A model generated the notes under the pieces. That model was not told the DNA's origin and made no database searches. It was given only the letters and a program-made list of their open reading frames with translations. Positions 54,122 to 62,801 of a DNA stretch of 64,000 nucleotides are shown in pieces. Source of the stretch: Parvibaculum sp039680535 (GTDB lineage Bacteria; Pseudomonadota; Alphaproteobacteria; Parvibaculales; Parvibaculaceae). The stretch is from positions 434,001-498,000 of the forward strand of contig NZ_JBDKSS010000013.1 in the NCBI RefSeq assembly GCF_039680535.1, written 5' to 3'. How positions within the stretch are numbered: the first letter of the stretch is position 1; each line of letters begins with the position of its first letter. Made by a program: the position numbers and the translations under genes.

Positions 54122-54235
54122 GTGTTAGGGTGACCTTGCGTAATCCAGTCCTCTGGATTTTGAGTGGTTTCTATCCACTCTGTTTGACGCCTCCCTGTTA
54201 GAACTGAGCCGCGGGCTTTCCGCGGCTCTTTTTTT
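54122..54235 (+). ncRNA. Candidate small RNA with two hairpins, CCTCCC stretch and terminator
   Basis: This non-coding stretch lies between DUF1192 and rcdA. Hairpin 1 is AATCCAG-TCCT-CTGGATT (54142-54159). Hairpin 2 is GAGTGG-tttctat-CCACTC (54162-54180). A 25-base single-stranded region then carries CCTCCC (54190-54195), which could pair with a Shine-Dalgarno sequence. The terminator hairpin is GAGCCGCGG-gcttt-CCGCGGCTC (54206-54228) with seven T. No ORF fits. This has the layout of alphaproteobacterial trans-acting sRNAs. The 5' end is inferred from the promoter. Confidence 0.65.
54206..54235 (+). terminator. Intrinsic terminator of the candidate sRNA
   Basis: A 9-bp perfect GC-rich stem with 5-base loop is followed by TTTTTTT. 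It cannot end DUF1192 alone, because that gene stops 214 bases earlier. Confidence 0.92.
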
Positions 54236-54342
54236 GATCCCGCGCGTTAGGCCCGTCATGATCACGCAAAGGCGTGGCATGAATGTTGATCCTTCCGGCT
54301 CAAGGCGTGCTGTTTCGGCACGGGCCAATGAAGGGGATGGCG

Positions 54343-54894
54343 ATGAACGGCGAGCGGATCGATCAGGATGTGCAGTTTGCGGGAGAGGCGGTGTCTCTCT
54401 CCGAATTCATGACGTCCGGCCTGTTCCAGCGCACCTATCAGGAAGGCATGCAACTCGTCGAGGAGACGTCGGCCTATCTCGACGGTCCGGGGCGTGAGGC
54501 TTCGCGCAACCTCTCTCGCGACGCTTCGCTGGCCTATGCTGGGGAGAGCATGCGCCTGACGACGCGTCTCATGCAGGTTGCCGCCTGGCTCCTCGTTCGA
54601 AAGGCGGTGCATGAGGGCGAAATCACGCCGGATGAGGCCCGCGCCGAGAAATATCGCCTTGCCAGCAAGGAAATCGCGCGTTCGGCGCGAATTGCCGGCG
54701 CGGAAGGCCTGCCGGAACGGCTTCGCGAGCTGATCGGCCGTTCGGAGCGGCTCTATGCGCGGGTCGAGCGCCTCGATTCCCGGCTGCGCGAACAGGCGGC
54801 GCCTGTGGCCGAGCATCACCCGTTGGCGGAACAGTTGAGCCGCGTGGAGGCCTTCTATCGCGAAACGCTGAGCCGGAATTTCGGCGAGGCCTGA
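54343..54894 (+). CDS. rcdA: RcdA, regulator of CtrA degradation (DUF1465)
   Basis: From the ATG at 54343, with AAGGGG 6 bases before, the protein has 183 residues and matches RcdA/DUF1465: SLSEFMTSGLFQRTYQEGMQLVEETSAYLDG, then LTTRLMQVAAWLLVRKAVHEGEIT and a helical end. RcdA is the middle adaptor of the CpdR-RcdA-PopA hierarchy delivering substrates to ClpXP. Earlier in-frame ATGs at 54328 and 54337 are less likely. CpdR is encoded at the window start. Confidence 0.94.
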   Translation: MNGERIDQDVQFAGEAVSLSEFMTSGLFQRTYQEGMQLVEETSAYLDGPGREASRNLSRDASLAYAGESMRLTTRLMQVAAWLLVRKAVHEGEITPDEARAEKYRLASKEIARSARIAGAEGLPERLRELIGRSERLYARVERLDSRLREQAAPVAEHHPLAEQLSRVEAFYRETLSRNFGEA

Positions 54895-54920
54895 CAGGCC
54901 GAGGCAGGCCGAACAAAGAA

Positions 54921-54950
54921 AAAGCCCCGCTTTCGCGGGGCTTTGTCATT
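54921..54950. terminator. Bidirectional terminator between rcdA and rpmE
   Basis: The stem AAAGCCCCGC/GCGGGGCTTT with TTTC loop is perfect. TTTGTCATTT follows on the plus strand and A-rich sequence precedes it, giving T on the minus strand. Confidence 0.9.
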
Positions 54951-54969
54951 TCGAAAGCTCGAAGCTCTC

Positions 54970-55197
54970 TCAGGCCTTGGTGCCGAGATTGCCGAACTTC
55001 TGCTTGAAGCGGCTGACGCGGCCGCCACGGTCGACGAGCTGCTGGCCGCCGCCCGTCCAGGCCGGATGCGTGTTCGGATCGATGTCGAGGGTGAGCGTGT
55101 CGCCCTCCTTGCCATAGGTCGAACGCGTCTGGAAGGTGGTCCCGTTCGTCATCGCCACAGTGATCATGTGGTAGTCGGGATGAATGTCTTTCTTCAT
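54970..55197 (-). CDS. rpmE: 50S ribosomal protein L31
   Basis: The 75-residue protein starts at ATG 55197: MKKDIHPDYHMITVAMTNG, STYGKEGDTLTLDIDPNTHPAWTGG, VDRGGRVSRFKQKFG. It lacks the four zinc cysteines, so it is the C-minus type. The L36 in this window also lacks zinc ligands. Confidence 0.97.
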   Translation of the reverse strand: MKKDIHPDYHMITVAMTNGTTFQTRSTYGKEGDTLTLDIDPNTHPAWTGGGQQLVDRGGRVSRFKQKFGNLGTKA

Positions 55198-55379
55198 GGC
55201 TCTCGCCTTCTTCAAGCGTCGGAATGGGTCAAAGCGACGGAAAACCCGCGGCTGCCGGACTCGGGGGCGCCACCGGGAATGGGGGCTTATAGCGAAGACG
55301 GAGGGTGCTGACAAGGGCAGGAAATGGCCTCTTGCGCGAACGTGCCGCACCCCCTTCCTGTCGGGCCTCACGCCCCACA

Positions 55380-55409
55380 TTGGCGCGGGGGCCGCTTGGT
55401 TGCTATATG
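55380..55409 (+). promoter_or_regulatory. Candidate promoter for ABC exporter
   Basis: TTGGCG and TATATG with an 18-base spacer, about 60 bases before the exporter start. The rest of the 270-base gap shows nothing else I can support. Confidence 0.4.
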
Positions 55410-55467
55410 AACGCCCGAGAGCTTCCTGCGAAGCACCCTCAATTACCATTGCAGCGGGCCGCCATCC

Positions 55468-57306
55468 ATGAGCGAGACACCCAACCTCGTCGTCGAAGCC
55501 ATCGAGCAGGAGGCCCAGCGGCGCAAGCCCGCCCGTGGCGTCGGGCCGATCGCCAGGCTGATGCCCTTCATCGCCCGCTACCGGGGAATGGTCGTTCTCG
55601 CCTTCATATCGCTCGTGGCCGCCACCCTCGCCACGCTTGCCGTACCCATCGCCGGCCGCCGTCTTCTCGACAATGGCTTTACCAGTGCCAACGCCGCCTT
55701 CATCGATACCTATTTTCTGGCCCTGATCGCCGTTGCTGCATTGCTCGGAATCGCGAGCGCATCGCGCTTCTACTTCGTCAGCTGGATCGGCGAGCGGGTC
55801 GTCGCCGATCTGCGCGAGGCCGTCTATGCGCATGTGCTGAAGCTTTCGCCCGCCTTCTTCGAGGTGACGCGCACGGGCGAAGTTCTGTCGCGTCTCACAG
55901 CCGACACGACGCTCATCAAGACGGTGGTGGGCTCCTCCGCCTCCATCGCGCTGCGCAACTGCTTCCTCTTCATCGGCGCCGCCTCGATGATGGTGATCAC
56001 GAGCGCGTGGCTCTCCGGCCTCGTGCTGCTCGCCATTCCGATGATCATCCTGCCGCTCATCGTTTTCGGGCGCTGGGTGCGCAGGCTGAGCCGTGCCAGT
56101 CAGGATCGCCTTGCCGACACGAGCGCCTTCGGCAGCGAAAGCCTGAATGCCATTCAGACGGTGCAGGCCTTCACACATGAGGATATCGACCGCGACCGCT
56201 TCGCCGACACTGTCGAGCGCAGCTTCTCCACCGCGAAGGCGCGTATCGTCGCTCGCGCGGTGCTTACCGCGCTGATCTTCTTCCTCGGTCTTTCGAGTGT
56301 CGTCGGCGTGCTGTGGTTCGGCGCCCATGCCGTCGTCGCGGGCGAGATGAGCGGCGGCGCGCTCCTGCAATTCATCCTCTATTCCGTCTTCGCGGCGACG
56401 GCGCTCGCCGCGCTGTCCGAGGTTTGGGGAGACATGCAGATGGCGGCGGGAGCGACCGAGCGATTGATGGAGCTTCTTTCCATCGAGCCGGAGATTCGCG
56501 CGCCCCTGAAACCCGAGCGACTGCCTTCGCCGGCCCGCGGCGAGATTTCATTCGAGGACATCACCTTCTCCTACCCGACGCGCCCGGACACCTCGGCGCT
56601 TCACGGTCTCTCGCTTCAGGTGAGGCCGGGTGAAACGGTCGCCATCGTCGGCCCCTCTGGCGCGGGCAAGAGCACGGTGTTCCAGCTTCTGCTGCGCTTC
56701 TACGATCCGCAGCAGGGACGCGTTCTGTTCGACGGCGTCGAGATCACGAAGGTCGAGCCTGCCGAACTCCGCCGGCGTCTTGCGGTCGTGCCGCAGGAAA
56801 CGGTCGTCTTCGGGATGAGCGTTGCCGAGAACATCCGCTATGGCCGTCCCGATGCGAGCGAGGCGGACGTGATCGCGGCGGCGAAGGCTGCGCGTATTCA
56901 CGACTTCATTGCGACGCTGCCGAACGGCTATGACACGCAGGTGGGCGAGCGCGGCGTGACGCTTTCGGGCGGCCAGCGTCAGCGCATCGCCATCGCCCGC
57001 GCGATCCTGCGCGATGCGCCCGTGCTGCTTCTCGACGAGGCAACCTCGGCGCTCGACGCCGAAAGCGAAACCATGGTGCAGCAGGCCCTCGAAGGCCTCA
57101 TGCGGAACCGCACCACGCTCGTCATCGCGCATCGCCTTGCGACCGTTCTCAAGGCGGACCGCATCATCGTCATGGATCAGGGACGCATCGTCGCCAGCGG
57201 CACGCATGACGAACTGATGCGCGAGGGCGGCCTTTATAGCCGCCTCGCCCGCCTGCAATTCACCGGGGATATTATCGGCGACGTGAAAAGCGTCGCAGTA
57301 CACTGA
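55468..57306 (+). CDS. ABC exporter, fused permease and ATPase (MsbA-like)
   Basis: The 612-residue half-transporter has six N-terminal helices (about 40-320) and a nucleotide-binding domain (360-600). Motifs are Walker A GPSGAGKST, Q-loop VPQETVVFG, signature LSGGQRQR, Walker B VLLLDEATSALD and the H-loop IAHRLATV. As a homodimer it exports lipids, drugs or peptides; the substrate is unknown. No MFP or OMF partner is present. Confidence 0.92.
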   Translation: MSETPNLVVEAIEQEAQRRKPARGVGPIARLMPFIARYRGMVVLAFISLVAATLATLAVPIAGRRLLDNGFTSANAAFIDTYFLALIAVAALLGIASASRFYFVSWIGERVVADLREAVYAHVLKLSPAFFEVTRTGEVLSRLTADTTLIKTVVGSSASIALRNCFLFIGAASMMVITSAWLSGLVLLAIPMIILPLIVFGRWVRRLSRASQDRLADTSAFGSESLNAIQTVQAFTHEDIDRDRFADTVERSFSTAKARIVARAVLTALIFFLGLSSVVGVLWFGAHAVVAGEMSGGALLQFILYSVFAATALAALSEVWGDMQMAAGATERLMELLSIEPEIRAPLKPERLPSPARGEISFEDITFSYPTRPDTSALHGLSLQVRPGETVAIVGPSGAGKSTVFQLLLRFYDPQQGRVLFDGVEITKVEPAELRRRLAVVPQETVVFGMSVAENIRYGRPDASEADVIAAAKAARIHDFIATLPNGYDTQVGERGVTLSGGQRQRIAIARAILRDAPVLLLDEATSALDAESETMVQQALEGLMRNRTTLVIAHRLATVLKADRIIVMDQGRIVASGTHDELMREGGLYSRLARLQFTGDIIGDVKSVAVH

Positions 57307-57353
57307 CATAATTCGTCATAGACAACATTTGACCGACCGAACTCGGAGAAGCC

Positions 57354-58442
57354 ATGTCGCGCCCGCTGCAGAAAGTCATTATTGGAGTTGTGATCATCCT
57401 TTGCGCGATCAGCGTGCTTGGCTGGCGCTTCCTGTCGGCCGCGGGGTGGTTCACGGGCATCAGGGCGGAAGTGCCTGCCGAATGCCACGACCTCGCATCG
57501 GTCTCGGGGCCGGAGGATATCGCCATCGATCAGGAGCGCGGCCTTGCCTTCGTTTCGGCGCTCGACTGGCGCGCGGTCATGCGTGGCGACAAGGGCGTTC
57601 GCGGCGGCATCTATGTGATCGATCTCAAGGCGCCGCAGGAGAAGTGGGCGCTCGCGCCGGTGACGCCGAACGAGCCTGCCGATTTCAAGCCGCATGGCAT
57701 CAGCCTTTTTATCGGCGCGGATGGAAAGCGGCGTCTTTTCGTCGTGAACCACGCGGCGGGCGGAAATGCGATCGAGATTTTCGACGTGGCCCAGGACGGC
57801 GCGCTCACCCATGCGAAGAGCGTCGCGAGTCCGCTTCTTGTTTCGCCCAATGATGTCGTCGCCGTCGGTCCGGATTCATTCTACGCCACCAACGATCATG
57901 GCTCGACCGGCCTCGGTTCGAAGCTCAGCGACCTGCTTCTGCTGCGCAATGCCGACATCGTCTATTACGACGGCAATGCGATGCGTGTCGCCGGCGACAT
58001 GCTGCTGTTCCCCAACGGCATCAATATCAGCGCGGATGGCAAGACGCTTTATGTCGCCGAGACGCTGGGCGCGGCTCTGCATGTCTATTCGCGCGACCCG
58101 GCGACCGGCAATCTCACGCCACGCGATTACACGCGCCTCGGCACCGGCCTCGACAATATCGATGTCGAGCCGGACGGTTCGTTACTCATCGCAGCGCATC
58201 CGAACATGATCGCCTTCATGAGCCACGCTTCCGATCCGAAGAAGCTGTCGCCGAGCCAGGTCGTGCGCGTCGTGCCGGGCACGGATACGGGCGGCAAGGC
58301 GGGCACGATCTACCTCAATCTCGGCAAGCAGCTTTCCGGCTCCAGCGTTGCTGCCGGTTACGGCGATCAGATGCTCATCGGCAATGTGTTCGAGCCGAAG
58401 ATCCTCGTCTGCAAGCAGTCGAAGGAATTCAAGTCGTTCTGA
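57354..58442 (+). CDS. Membrane-anchored beta-propeller hydrolase (SMP-30/paraoxonase-like)
   Basis: The 362-residue protein has an N-terminal anchor (about 9-27) and then a six-bladed propeller with ASVSGPEDIAID, LFVVNHAAGGNAIEIF, SPNDVVAVGPDSFYATNDHG, FPNGINISADGKTLYVAE and DNIDVEPDGSLLIAAHPN. The Asn/Asp ligands match the calcium site of paraoxonases and SMP-30 lactonases. The likely reaction is lactone or ester hydrolysis in the periplasm. GGAGAAG precedes the ATG. Confidence 0.86.
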   Translation: MSRPLQKVIIGVVIILCAISVLGWRFLSAAGWFTGIRAEVPAECHDLASVSGPEDIAIDQERGLAFVSALDWRAVMRGDKGVRGGIYVIDLKAPQEKWALAPVTPNEPADFKPHGISLFIGADGKRRLFVVNHAAGGNAIEIFDVAQDGALTHAKSVASPLLVSPNDVVAVGPDSFYATNDHGSTGLGSKLSDLLLLRNADIVYYDGNAMRVAGDMLLFPNGINISADGKTLYVAETLGAALHVYSRDPATGNLTPRDYTRLGTGLDNIDVEPDGSLLIAAHPNMIAFMSHASDPKKLSPSQVVRVVPGTDTGGKAGTIYLNLGKQLSGSSVAAGYGDQMLIGNVFEPKILVCKQSKEFKSF

Positions 58443-58460
58443 TTGGACGACAACTACATT

Positions 58461-58491
58461 CTGTCATCCCGGGACGAGCCCGGGGTGACAG
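58461..58491. repeat. REP-like palindromic element
   Basis: CTGTCATCCCGGG and CCCGGGGTGACAG form a 13-bp stem with ACGAG loop and one G/T pair. This type (GTCATCCCGGG-core) is a common dispersed palindrome in alphaproteobacterial genomes. It lies between two convergent genes and may also terminate both. Only one copy is visible in this window. Confidence 0.75.
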
Positions 58492-58517
58492 CGCGAAGAG
58501 TGCGAGGATTGCGGCCT

Positions 58518-59528
58518 TTACCGCTCCGTCAGCTTGAACTCGATGCGCCGGTTGCGCTTGAGCGCATCCGGCGTCGCGCCCTTGTCGAGGGGCTGGAATT
58601 CGCCGAAGCCCGCTGCGACGAGGTGGTTCGGCGCCACGCCCTGCTTCACCATGAAATCGACGACCGCGATGGCCCGCGCGCTGGAGAGATACCAGTTGGA
58701 CGGGAACTGCGCCGTGTGGATCGGGTTGACGTCCGTGTGACCGTCGATACGCAACACCCATGAAATGTCGGAGGGTATCTCCGCGCCGATCTGCTTCACC
58801 GCGTCCGCGATCTCGCGAAGCTGATCGACGCCGGAGGGATTGAGTTCGGCAGAGCCTGAGTCGAAGAAAATCTCCGACTGGATCACGAAACGGTCGCCGA
58901 CGATCTCGATATCCGGCCTGTTGCCGAGTATCTCGCGCAAGCGCCCGAAGAATTCCGAGCGGTATTTCGCAAGCTCCTGCACTTTCTGGGCGAGCGCCGC
59001 ATTGAGCCGGCGGCCGAGATCGGCGATCTGTGCCTGGGATTCCTTGTCGCGTTTCTCCGAGGCGTCGAGCGCCTGTTCGAGCGCTGCAAGCTGGCGGCGC
59101 AGCGCGGCGATCTGCTGGTTGAGAAGCTCGACCTGCGCCAGCGCCTGATTGGAAATATCCTTTTGCTTCGTAAGCTCATCCTGAAGCACGGCGACCTGAG
59201 CCCCTGCGCCCGCCTGTGCGCCGAGCTTTTCCTTCTCCGCATTTGCGGCGGCGAGCGAGGCCTGCAGGCTCGCGATGCTCAACTGCAGGTCGGCCTTTTC
59301 CTGCTTCACCAGAGCAAGCTGGCTCACCAGTTCCGCGATCTGGCTTTTCAGATTTTCGAGCGCTGTGTCCTTGCTGGAGACGAGCTGCGACAGGAAGAAT
59401 TGCGTCAGCATGAAAATGGTGAGCAGGAAGATGAGCACCAGCAACAGGCTCGACATGGCGTCGACGAAGCCCGGCCAGTAATCCGCGCTCGGGGCGCGGC
59501 CGCGTATGCGTCTGTTCGCCGGCGCCAT
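58518..59528 (-). CDS. MotB/OmpA-like peptidoglycan-binding membrane protein
   Basis: The 336-residue protein has one membrane helix (about 24-48) with a conserved Asp23 at its start (GFVDAMSSLLLVLIFLL), like the proton-carrying Asp of MotB. A long coiled coil (50-180) follows, then a C-terminal OmpA domain (VLRIDGHTDVNPIHTAQFPSNWYLSSARAIAVV). With the MotA-like gene upstream it resembles a stator, or ZorB of the Zorya defence, but it is more likely a housekeeping envelope complex. The genes are separated by 13 bases in an operon. Confidence 0.87.
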   Translation of the reverse strand: MAPANRRIRGRAPSADYWPGFVDAMSSLLLVLIFLLTIFMLTQFFLSQLVSSKDTALENLKSQIAELVSQLALVKQEKADLQLSIASLQASLAAANAEKEKLGAQAGAGAQVAVLQDELTKQKDISNQALAQVELLNQQIAALRRQLAALEQALDASEKRDKESQAQIADLGRRLNAALAQKVQELAKYRSEFFGRLREILGNRPDIEIVGDRFVIQSEIFFDSGSAELNPSGVDQLREIADAVKQIGAEIPSDISWVLRIDGHTDVNPIHTAQFPSNWYLSSARAIAVVDFMVKQGVAPNHLVAAGFGEFQPLDKGATPDALKRNRRIEFKLTER

Positions 59529-59541
59529 CTGCCGCTCCCGC

Positions 59542-60501
59542 CTATTTCTTCACGCCGAGGCTGGCAGCCAGCCGGTCGAGCACAGGCGCAAGCGCCTCCT
59601 GATTTTCGGCCAGCTTGCGGACCATCTGCTGTTCCTGCCGGAGCTGTTCGGTGAGCGCCTGCACCTGTCCGGCAAGCGCCATGAGCGGCGCGTTGCTGCC
59701 ACTGGCGCTGGTGAGCGCCTGCTCAATGCGTTCGAGCCGCTTCGCCGTGTCGAGCATGCCGGGGCCGCGCTCCATCTCGCCGGAAATATCGGTGACGGTG
59801 GAGAGCCATTCCTCGAGTTCGTTATAGAAGCGGTTCTGCGCCTGTCCCGCCTGCAGGTCGAGGAAGCCGAGGATCAACGAGCCCGCGAGGCCGAAGAGCG
59901 AGGAGGAGAACGAAGTGCCCATGCCCGACAGCGGCCCTTCGAGACCTGCCTTGAGGTTCTGGAACACGGTTGCGGGGTCGGCGCCTTCGACATTGAGGCC
60001 GTGGATGGTCGTGCCGACCGAAGTGACCGTCGTGAGCAAGCCCCAGAAGGTGCCGAGCAGGCCGAGAAAGATCAGCAGGCCGATCATGTAGCGCGAAATT
60101 TCGCGCTGCTCGTCGAGGCGCGAGCCGATCGAGTCGAGCAGCGAGCGCATGGAGAGCGTGTTGAGCGTCATGCGGCCCTTGCGCTCGCCCAGCATCGTCG
60201 CCATGGGCGCGAGAAGACGCGGCGCGGGCGGAATGACGAGGCCGGGATCGGCGCGCCGGAACTGGTTCACCCAGCGCACCTCGGGGCCAAGCACGAGGAT
60301 TTGCCGGAAGCCGTAGATGATGCCGAGCGCGAGCACCGAGAGGATCAGCGTGTTGAGGCCGGGATTCGTGAAATAGGCCGTCTTCAGCGTCGGCGACAGA
60401 ATGGTGAGCAAGAGCCCGACAAGGATCAGGAACATCACCATACGCACGAGATAGGGACGCGGTCTGGAGAGCGCCGCGCCGTCCGTAAAGTCCTTCGCCA
60501 T
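59542..60501 (-). CDS. MotA/TolQ/ExbB-like proton-channel protein
   Basis: The 319-residue protein has about four helices (20-40, 45-66, 138-160 and 198-218) and a MotA_ExbB core (LGLLGTFWGLLTTVTSVGTTI, GTSFSSSLFGLAGSLILGF). A helical C-terminal region ends with coiled-coil repeats. It should pair with the MotB-like protein downstream to form an ion-driven complex. No flagellar gene lies nearby. Confidence 0.87.
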   Translation of the reverse strand: MAKDFTDGAALSRPRPYLVRMVMFLILVGLLLTILSPTLKTAYFTNPGLNTLILSVLALGIIYGFRQILVLGPEVRWVNQFRRADPGLVIPPAPRLLAPMATMLGERKGRMTLNTLSMRSLLDSIGSRLDEQREISRYMIGLLIFLGLLGTFWGLLTTVTSVGTTIHGLNVEGADPATVFQNLKAGLEGPLSGMGTSFSSSLFGLAGSLILGFLDLQAGQAQNRFYNELEEWLSTVTDISGEMERGPGMLDTAKRLERIEQALTSASGSNAPLMALAGQVQALTEQLRQEQQMVRKLAENQEALAPVLDRLAASLGVKK

Positions 60502-60552
60502 AGCTTACCCCACTGAATGTTCGTCTATGCCGTCTTTGGAACCGGCTCGCCC

Positions 60553-61104
60553 CTAACGGCCAGGCCGCACGATGTCGACGCGATCGAGCGGGCCGGTGTC
60601 GCGCGCTCCCCCCAGAGCGCGGACGATGAGCCGTTCAGGGGCGACCCCTTCGGAGAGCAGAATCTCACGCACAGCCAGCGCCCGCTTCAGCGAAAGCCGC
60701 CGCGCGTTGGAGCCGTCGTCGCCCGCAGTGCCCGCATAGGCCTTCAGCGTCACGCGTCCGGTCTGTTGCTTGAAGCTCGCGGCGAATGTCTTCACCTCCG
60801 CCGTCGTCTGGGGCGTCAGCGTCGTATCCTGCTGTCCGAAGGTGACGCGAAGCAGCGCTGGCTCTGCCGCGTGAAGCGTGACGGGCTGGGGCGTGCCCGT
60901 GTCGGGCGCTCCCGTGGAAGGCGTGGCCGGAAGGGGAGCGGGCTCGGGCGCTTCGGGCGCCGTAATGATCTGTGTACCCGGTCGCTCAAGCGGCACGGCG
61001 TCGACGGGTGCCGCCGAGACAGGCCCGGCGCTCATCATCGCAAGCGTCGCGGCGAAGCCGCTCCGGCAGGCGAGGCTCATCCAACGCTTCGACATAAAGT
61101 GCAT
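60553..61104 (-). CDS. Exported OmpA-like protein
   Basis: A protein of about 183 residues with a signal peptide, a Pro/Thr-rich linker (EPAPLPATPSTGAPDTGTPQP) and a short C-terminal OmpA-type domain (VTLKAYAGTAGDDGSNARRLSLKRALAVREILLSEGV). The start could be 61116, 61104 or 61095; the choice is unsure. It lies 51 bases upstream of the MotA-like gene on the same strand, so it may be a third component of the same envelope complex. Confidence 0.8.
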   Translation of the reverse strand: MHFMSKRWMSLACRSGFAATLAMMSAGPVSAAPVDAVPLERPGTQIITAPEAPEPAPLPATPSTGAPDTGTPQPVTLHAAEPALLRVTFGQQDTTLTPQTTAEVKTFAASFKQQTGRVTLKAYAGTAGDDGSNARRLSLKRALAVREILLSEGVAPERLIVRALGGARDTGPLDRVDIVRPGR

Positions 61105-61258
61105 AGCTTCGCCCACGCCCCGGAGAACTGAAATTCGACCGACAGTCTAGGCATCTCCCCGCGCGGGAACAACCGCGCCGGCCGAAGTTCGACCGGCGGA
61201 ATCTCTAGGAGGCAATTCAGGCGGAAGTTGGACGTGCGACGTTAACCCTGAAGGGCCG

Positions 61259-62062
61259 TCAGCCCCTGGCGCGGGCGCGCTTCAGCAGGGTTTCGAGCTG
61301 ATTGCGAAGCTGGTCGTTGCCGGCGATGATGCCGCCCGTTCCCAGCATGTCTTCGCGTCCGTTGAGGTCGCTGACGAAGCCGCCAGCCTCGCGCACGATG
61401 ACGATGCCGGCTGCCATGTCCCAGGGCTGGAGATTGGCTTCCCAATAGGCGTCATAGCGGCCTGCTGCGATATAGGCGAGGTCGAGAGCGGCCGCGCCCA
61501 TGCGGCGGACACCGGCACATTCGTTCATGACGCTGCGAAGCTCGGTCAGATAGACCTCGTGGCCCGGTCGCCCGATATGCGGCGTGCCGCAGGCGATGAT
61601 GCCCTGCGTCAGCTCGCGGCGCGCAGCGACGCGGATGCGGCGGTCGTTGAGAAAGGCGCCCTGGCCCTTCTCGCCGATGAACATTTCATCCGTGATGGGA
61701 TTGTAGATGACGCCCGCCACCATCTGGCCGTCGCGCTCGAGGCCGATGGAAATGGCGAAATGCGGGATCGAGTGGAGGAAGTTCGTCGTGCCGTCGAGCG
61801 GATCGATGATCCAGCGATGCGACTTGTCGCTGCCTTCGACCGCTCCGCCTTCTTCCATGAGGAAGCCATAGCCGGGGCGCGCCTTGTTGAGTTCCTCGAA
61901 GATCGTCTTTTCCGCCTTCTTGTCGGCGGCCGTAACGAAATTCGCAGGTCCCTTGAGCGAGACCTGCAGATTTTCGACTTCGCCGAAGTCGCGCTGAAGA
62001 CCGCGCGCCGCCTTGCGGGCGGCGGCGACCATGACGGCCATGACGGGCGTGTGACGTGACAT
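61259..62062 (-). CDS. suhB: Inositol monophosphatase family protein (SuhB-like)
   Basis: The 267-residue enzyme has the metal-binding motifs EEGG and WIIDPLDGTTNFLHSIPHFAISIGLE, and the C-terminal WDMAAGIVIVREAGG. It hydrolyses inositol-1-phosphate; SuhB also binds RNA polymerase in antitermination. The start is ATG 62062. Adjacent to efp, 16 bases upstream. Confidence 0.94.
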   Translation of the reverse strand: MSRHTPVMAVMVAAARKAARGLQRDFGEVENLQVSLKGPANFVTAADKKAEKTIFEELNKARPGYGFLMEEGGAVEGSDKSHRWIIDPLDGTTNFLHSIPHFAISIGLERDGQMVAGVIYNPITDEMFIGEKGQGAFLNDRRIRVAARRELTQGIIACGTPHIGRPGHEVYLTELRSVMNECAGVRRMGAAALDLAYIAAGRYDAYWEANLQPWDMAAGIVIVREAGGFVSDLNGREDMLGTGGIIAGNDQLRNQLETLLKRARARG

Positions 62063-62078
62063 CGGCGATCAGCTCCGC

Positions 62079-62645
62079 TTAATCGGCGCGGCGGAGATAG
62101 GTGACTTCGTTCGTGTCGATGACGACCTTCTCGCCCGTGGTGACGAAAGGCGGCACCATGGTGCGCAGGCCGTTGGAGAGCAGGGCGGGCTTGTAGGAGG
62201 AGGCCGCCGTCTGGCCCTTCACGGTGGGTTCCGTTTCGGTCACTTCGAGCACGACCTGATCGGGCAGCGAGATACCGATGGCGCGGCCTTCATGGCTTTC
62301 CACCGTCACCTTCATGCCGTCCTGGAGGAAGGCGGCGCGCTCGCCGACCCATTCGCGGGAAAGCTCGATCTGCTCGTAGTTCTCGTTGTCCATAAAGGTC
62401 AGCATCCCGTCATTCTCGTAGAGATACTGATAGTCCTTCTGCTCGAGGCGGACGCGCTCGACCGTCTCGGCGGAGCGGAAGCGCTCGTTGAGCTTGCGGT
62501 TGTCGATGAGGTTCTTCAGTTCGACCTGCGCGAAGGCGCCGCCCTTGCCGGGCTTCACATGCTGAACCTTCACGGCGGCCCAAAGGCCACCCTGATGCTC
62601 GATGACGTAGCCGGGGCGAATTTCGTTACCGTTGATCTTGGGCAT
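62079..62645 (-). CDS. efp: Elongation factor P
   Basis: The 188-residue EF-P relieves ribosome stalling at polyproline. Three OB-like domains are present, and the modification-site region KPGKGGAF has Lys as the tip residue. The C-terminus YKPALLSNGLRTMVPPFVTTGEKVVIDTNE is canonical. No epmA or epmB is in the window. Confidence 0.97.
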   Translation of the reverse strand: MPKINGNEIRPGYVIEHQGGLWAAVKVQHVKPGKGGAFAQVELKNLIDNRKLNERFRSAETVERVRLEQKDYQYLYENDGMLTFMDNENYEQIELSREWVGERAAFLQDGMKVTVESHEGRAIGISLPDQVVLEVTETEPTVKGQTAASSYKPALLSNGLRTMVPPFVTTGEKVVIDTNEVTYLRRAD

Positions 62646-62801
62646 AGGCTTTATCTCGGACTGGGTTTGAGCCGGCTTGCGCGGCTGACAAGCGCGCCAT
62701 GGACCGCGCCGGCGGCGCGGGATCGGCCGACCGGCGCTCTGATAGCATTTGCAAGGCCGAAGGCCAATGGCTTTCAGGTCACGGGGCCGTGGGGCCTTGT
62801 C

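Noticed and set aside
58518..60501. Complete Zorya anti-phage system
   Set aside because: Only ZorA/ZorB-like genes are present. Neighbours are suhB, efp and a propeller enzyme, with no ZorC, ZorD or ZorE.
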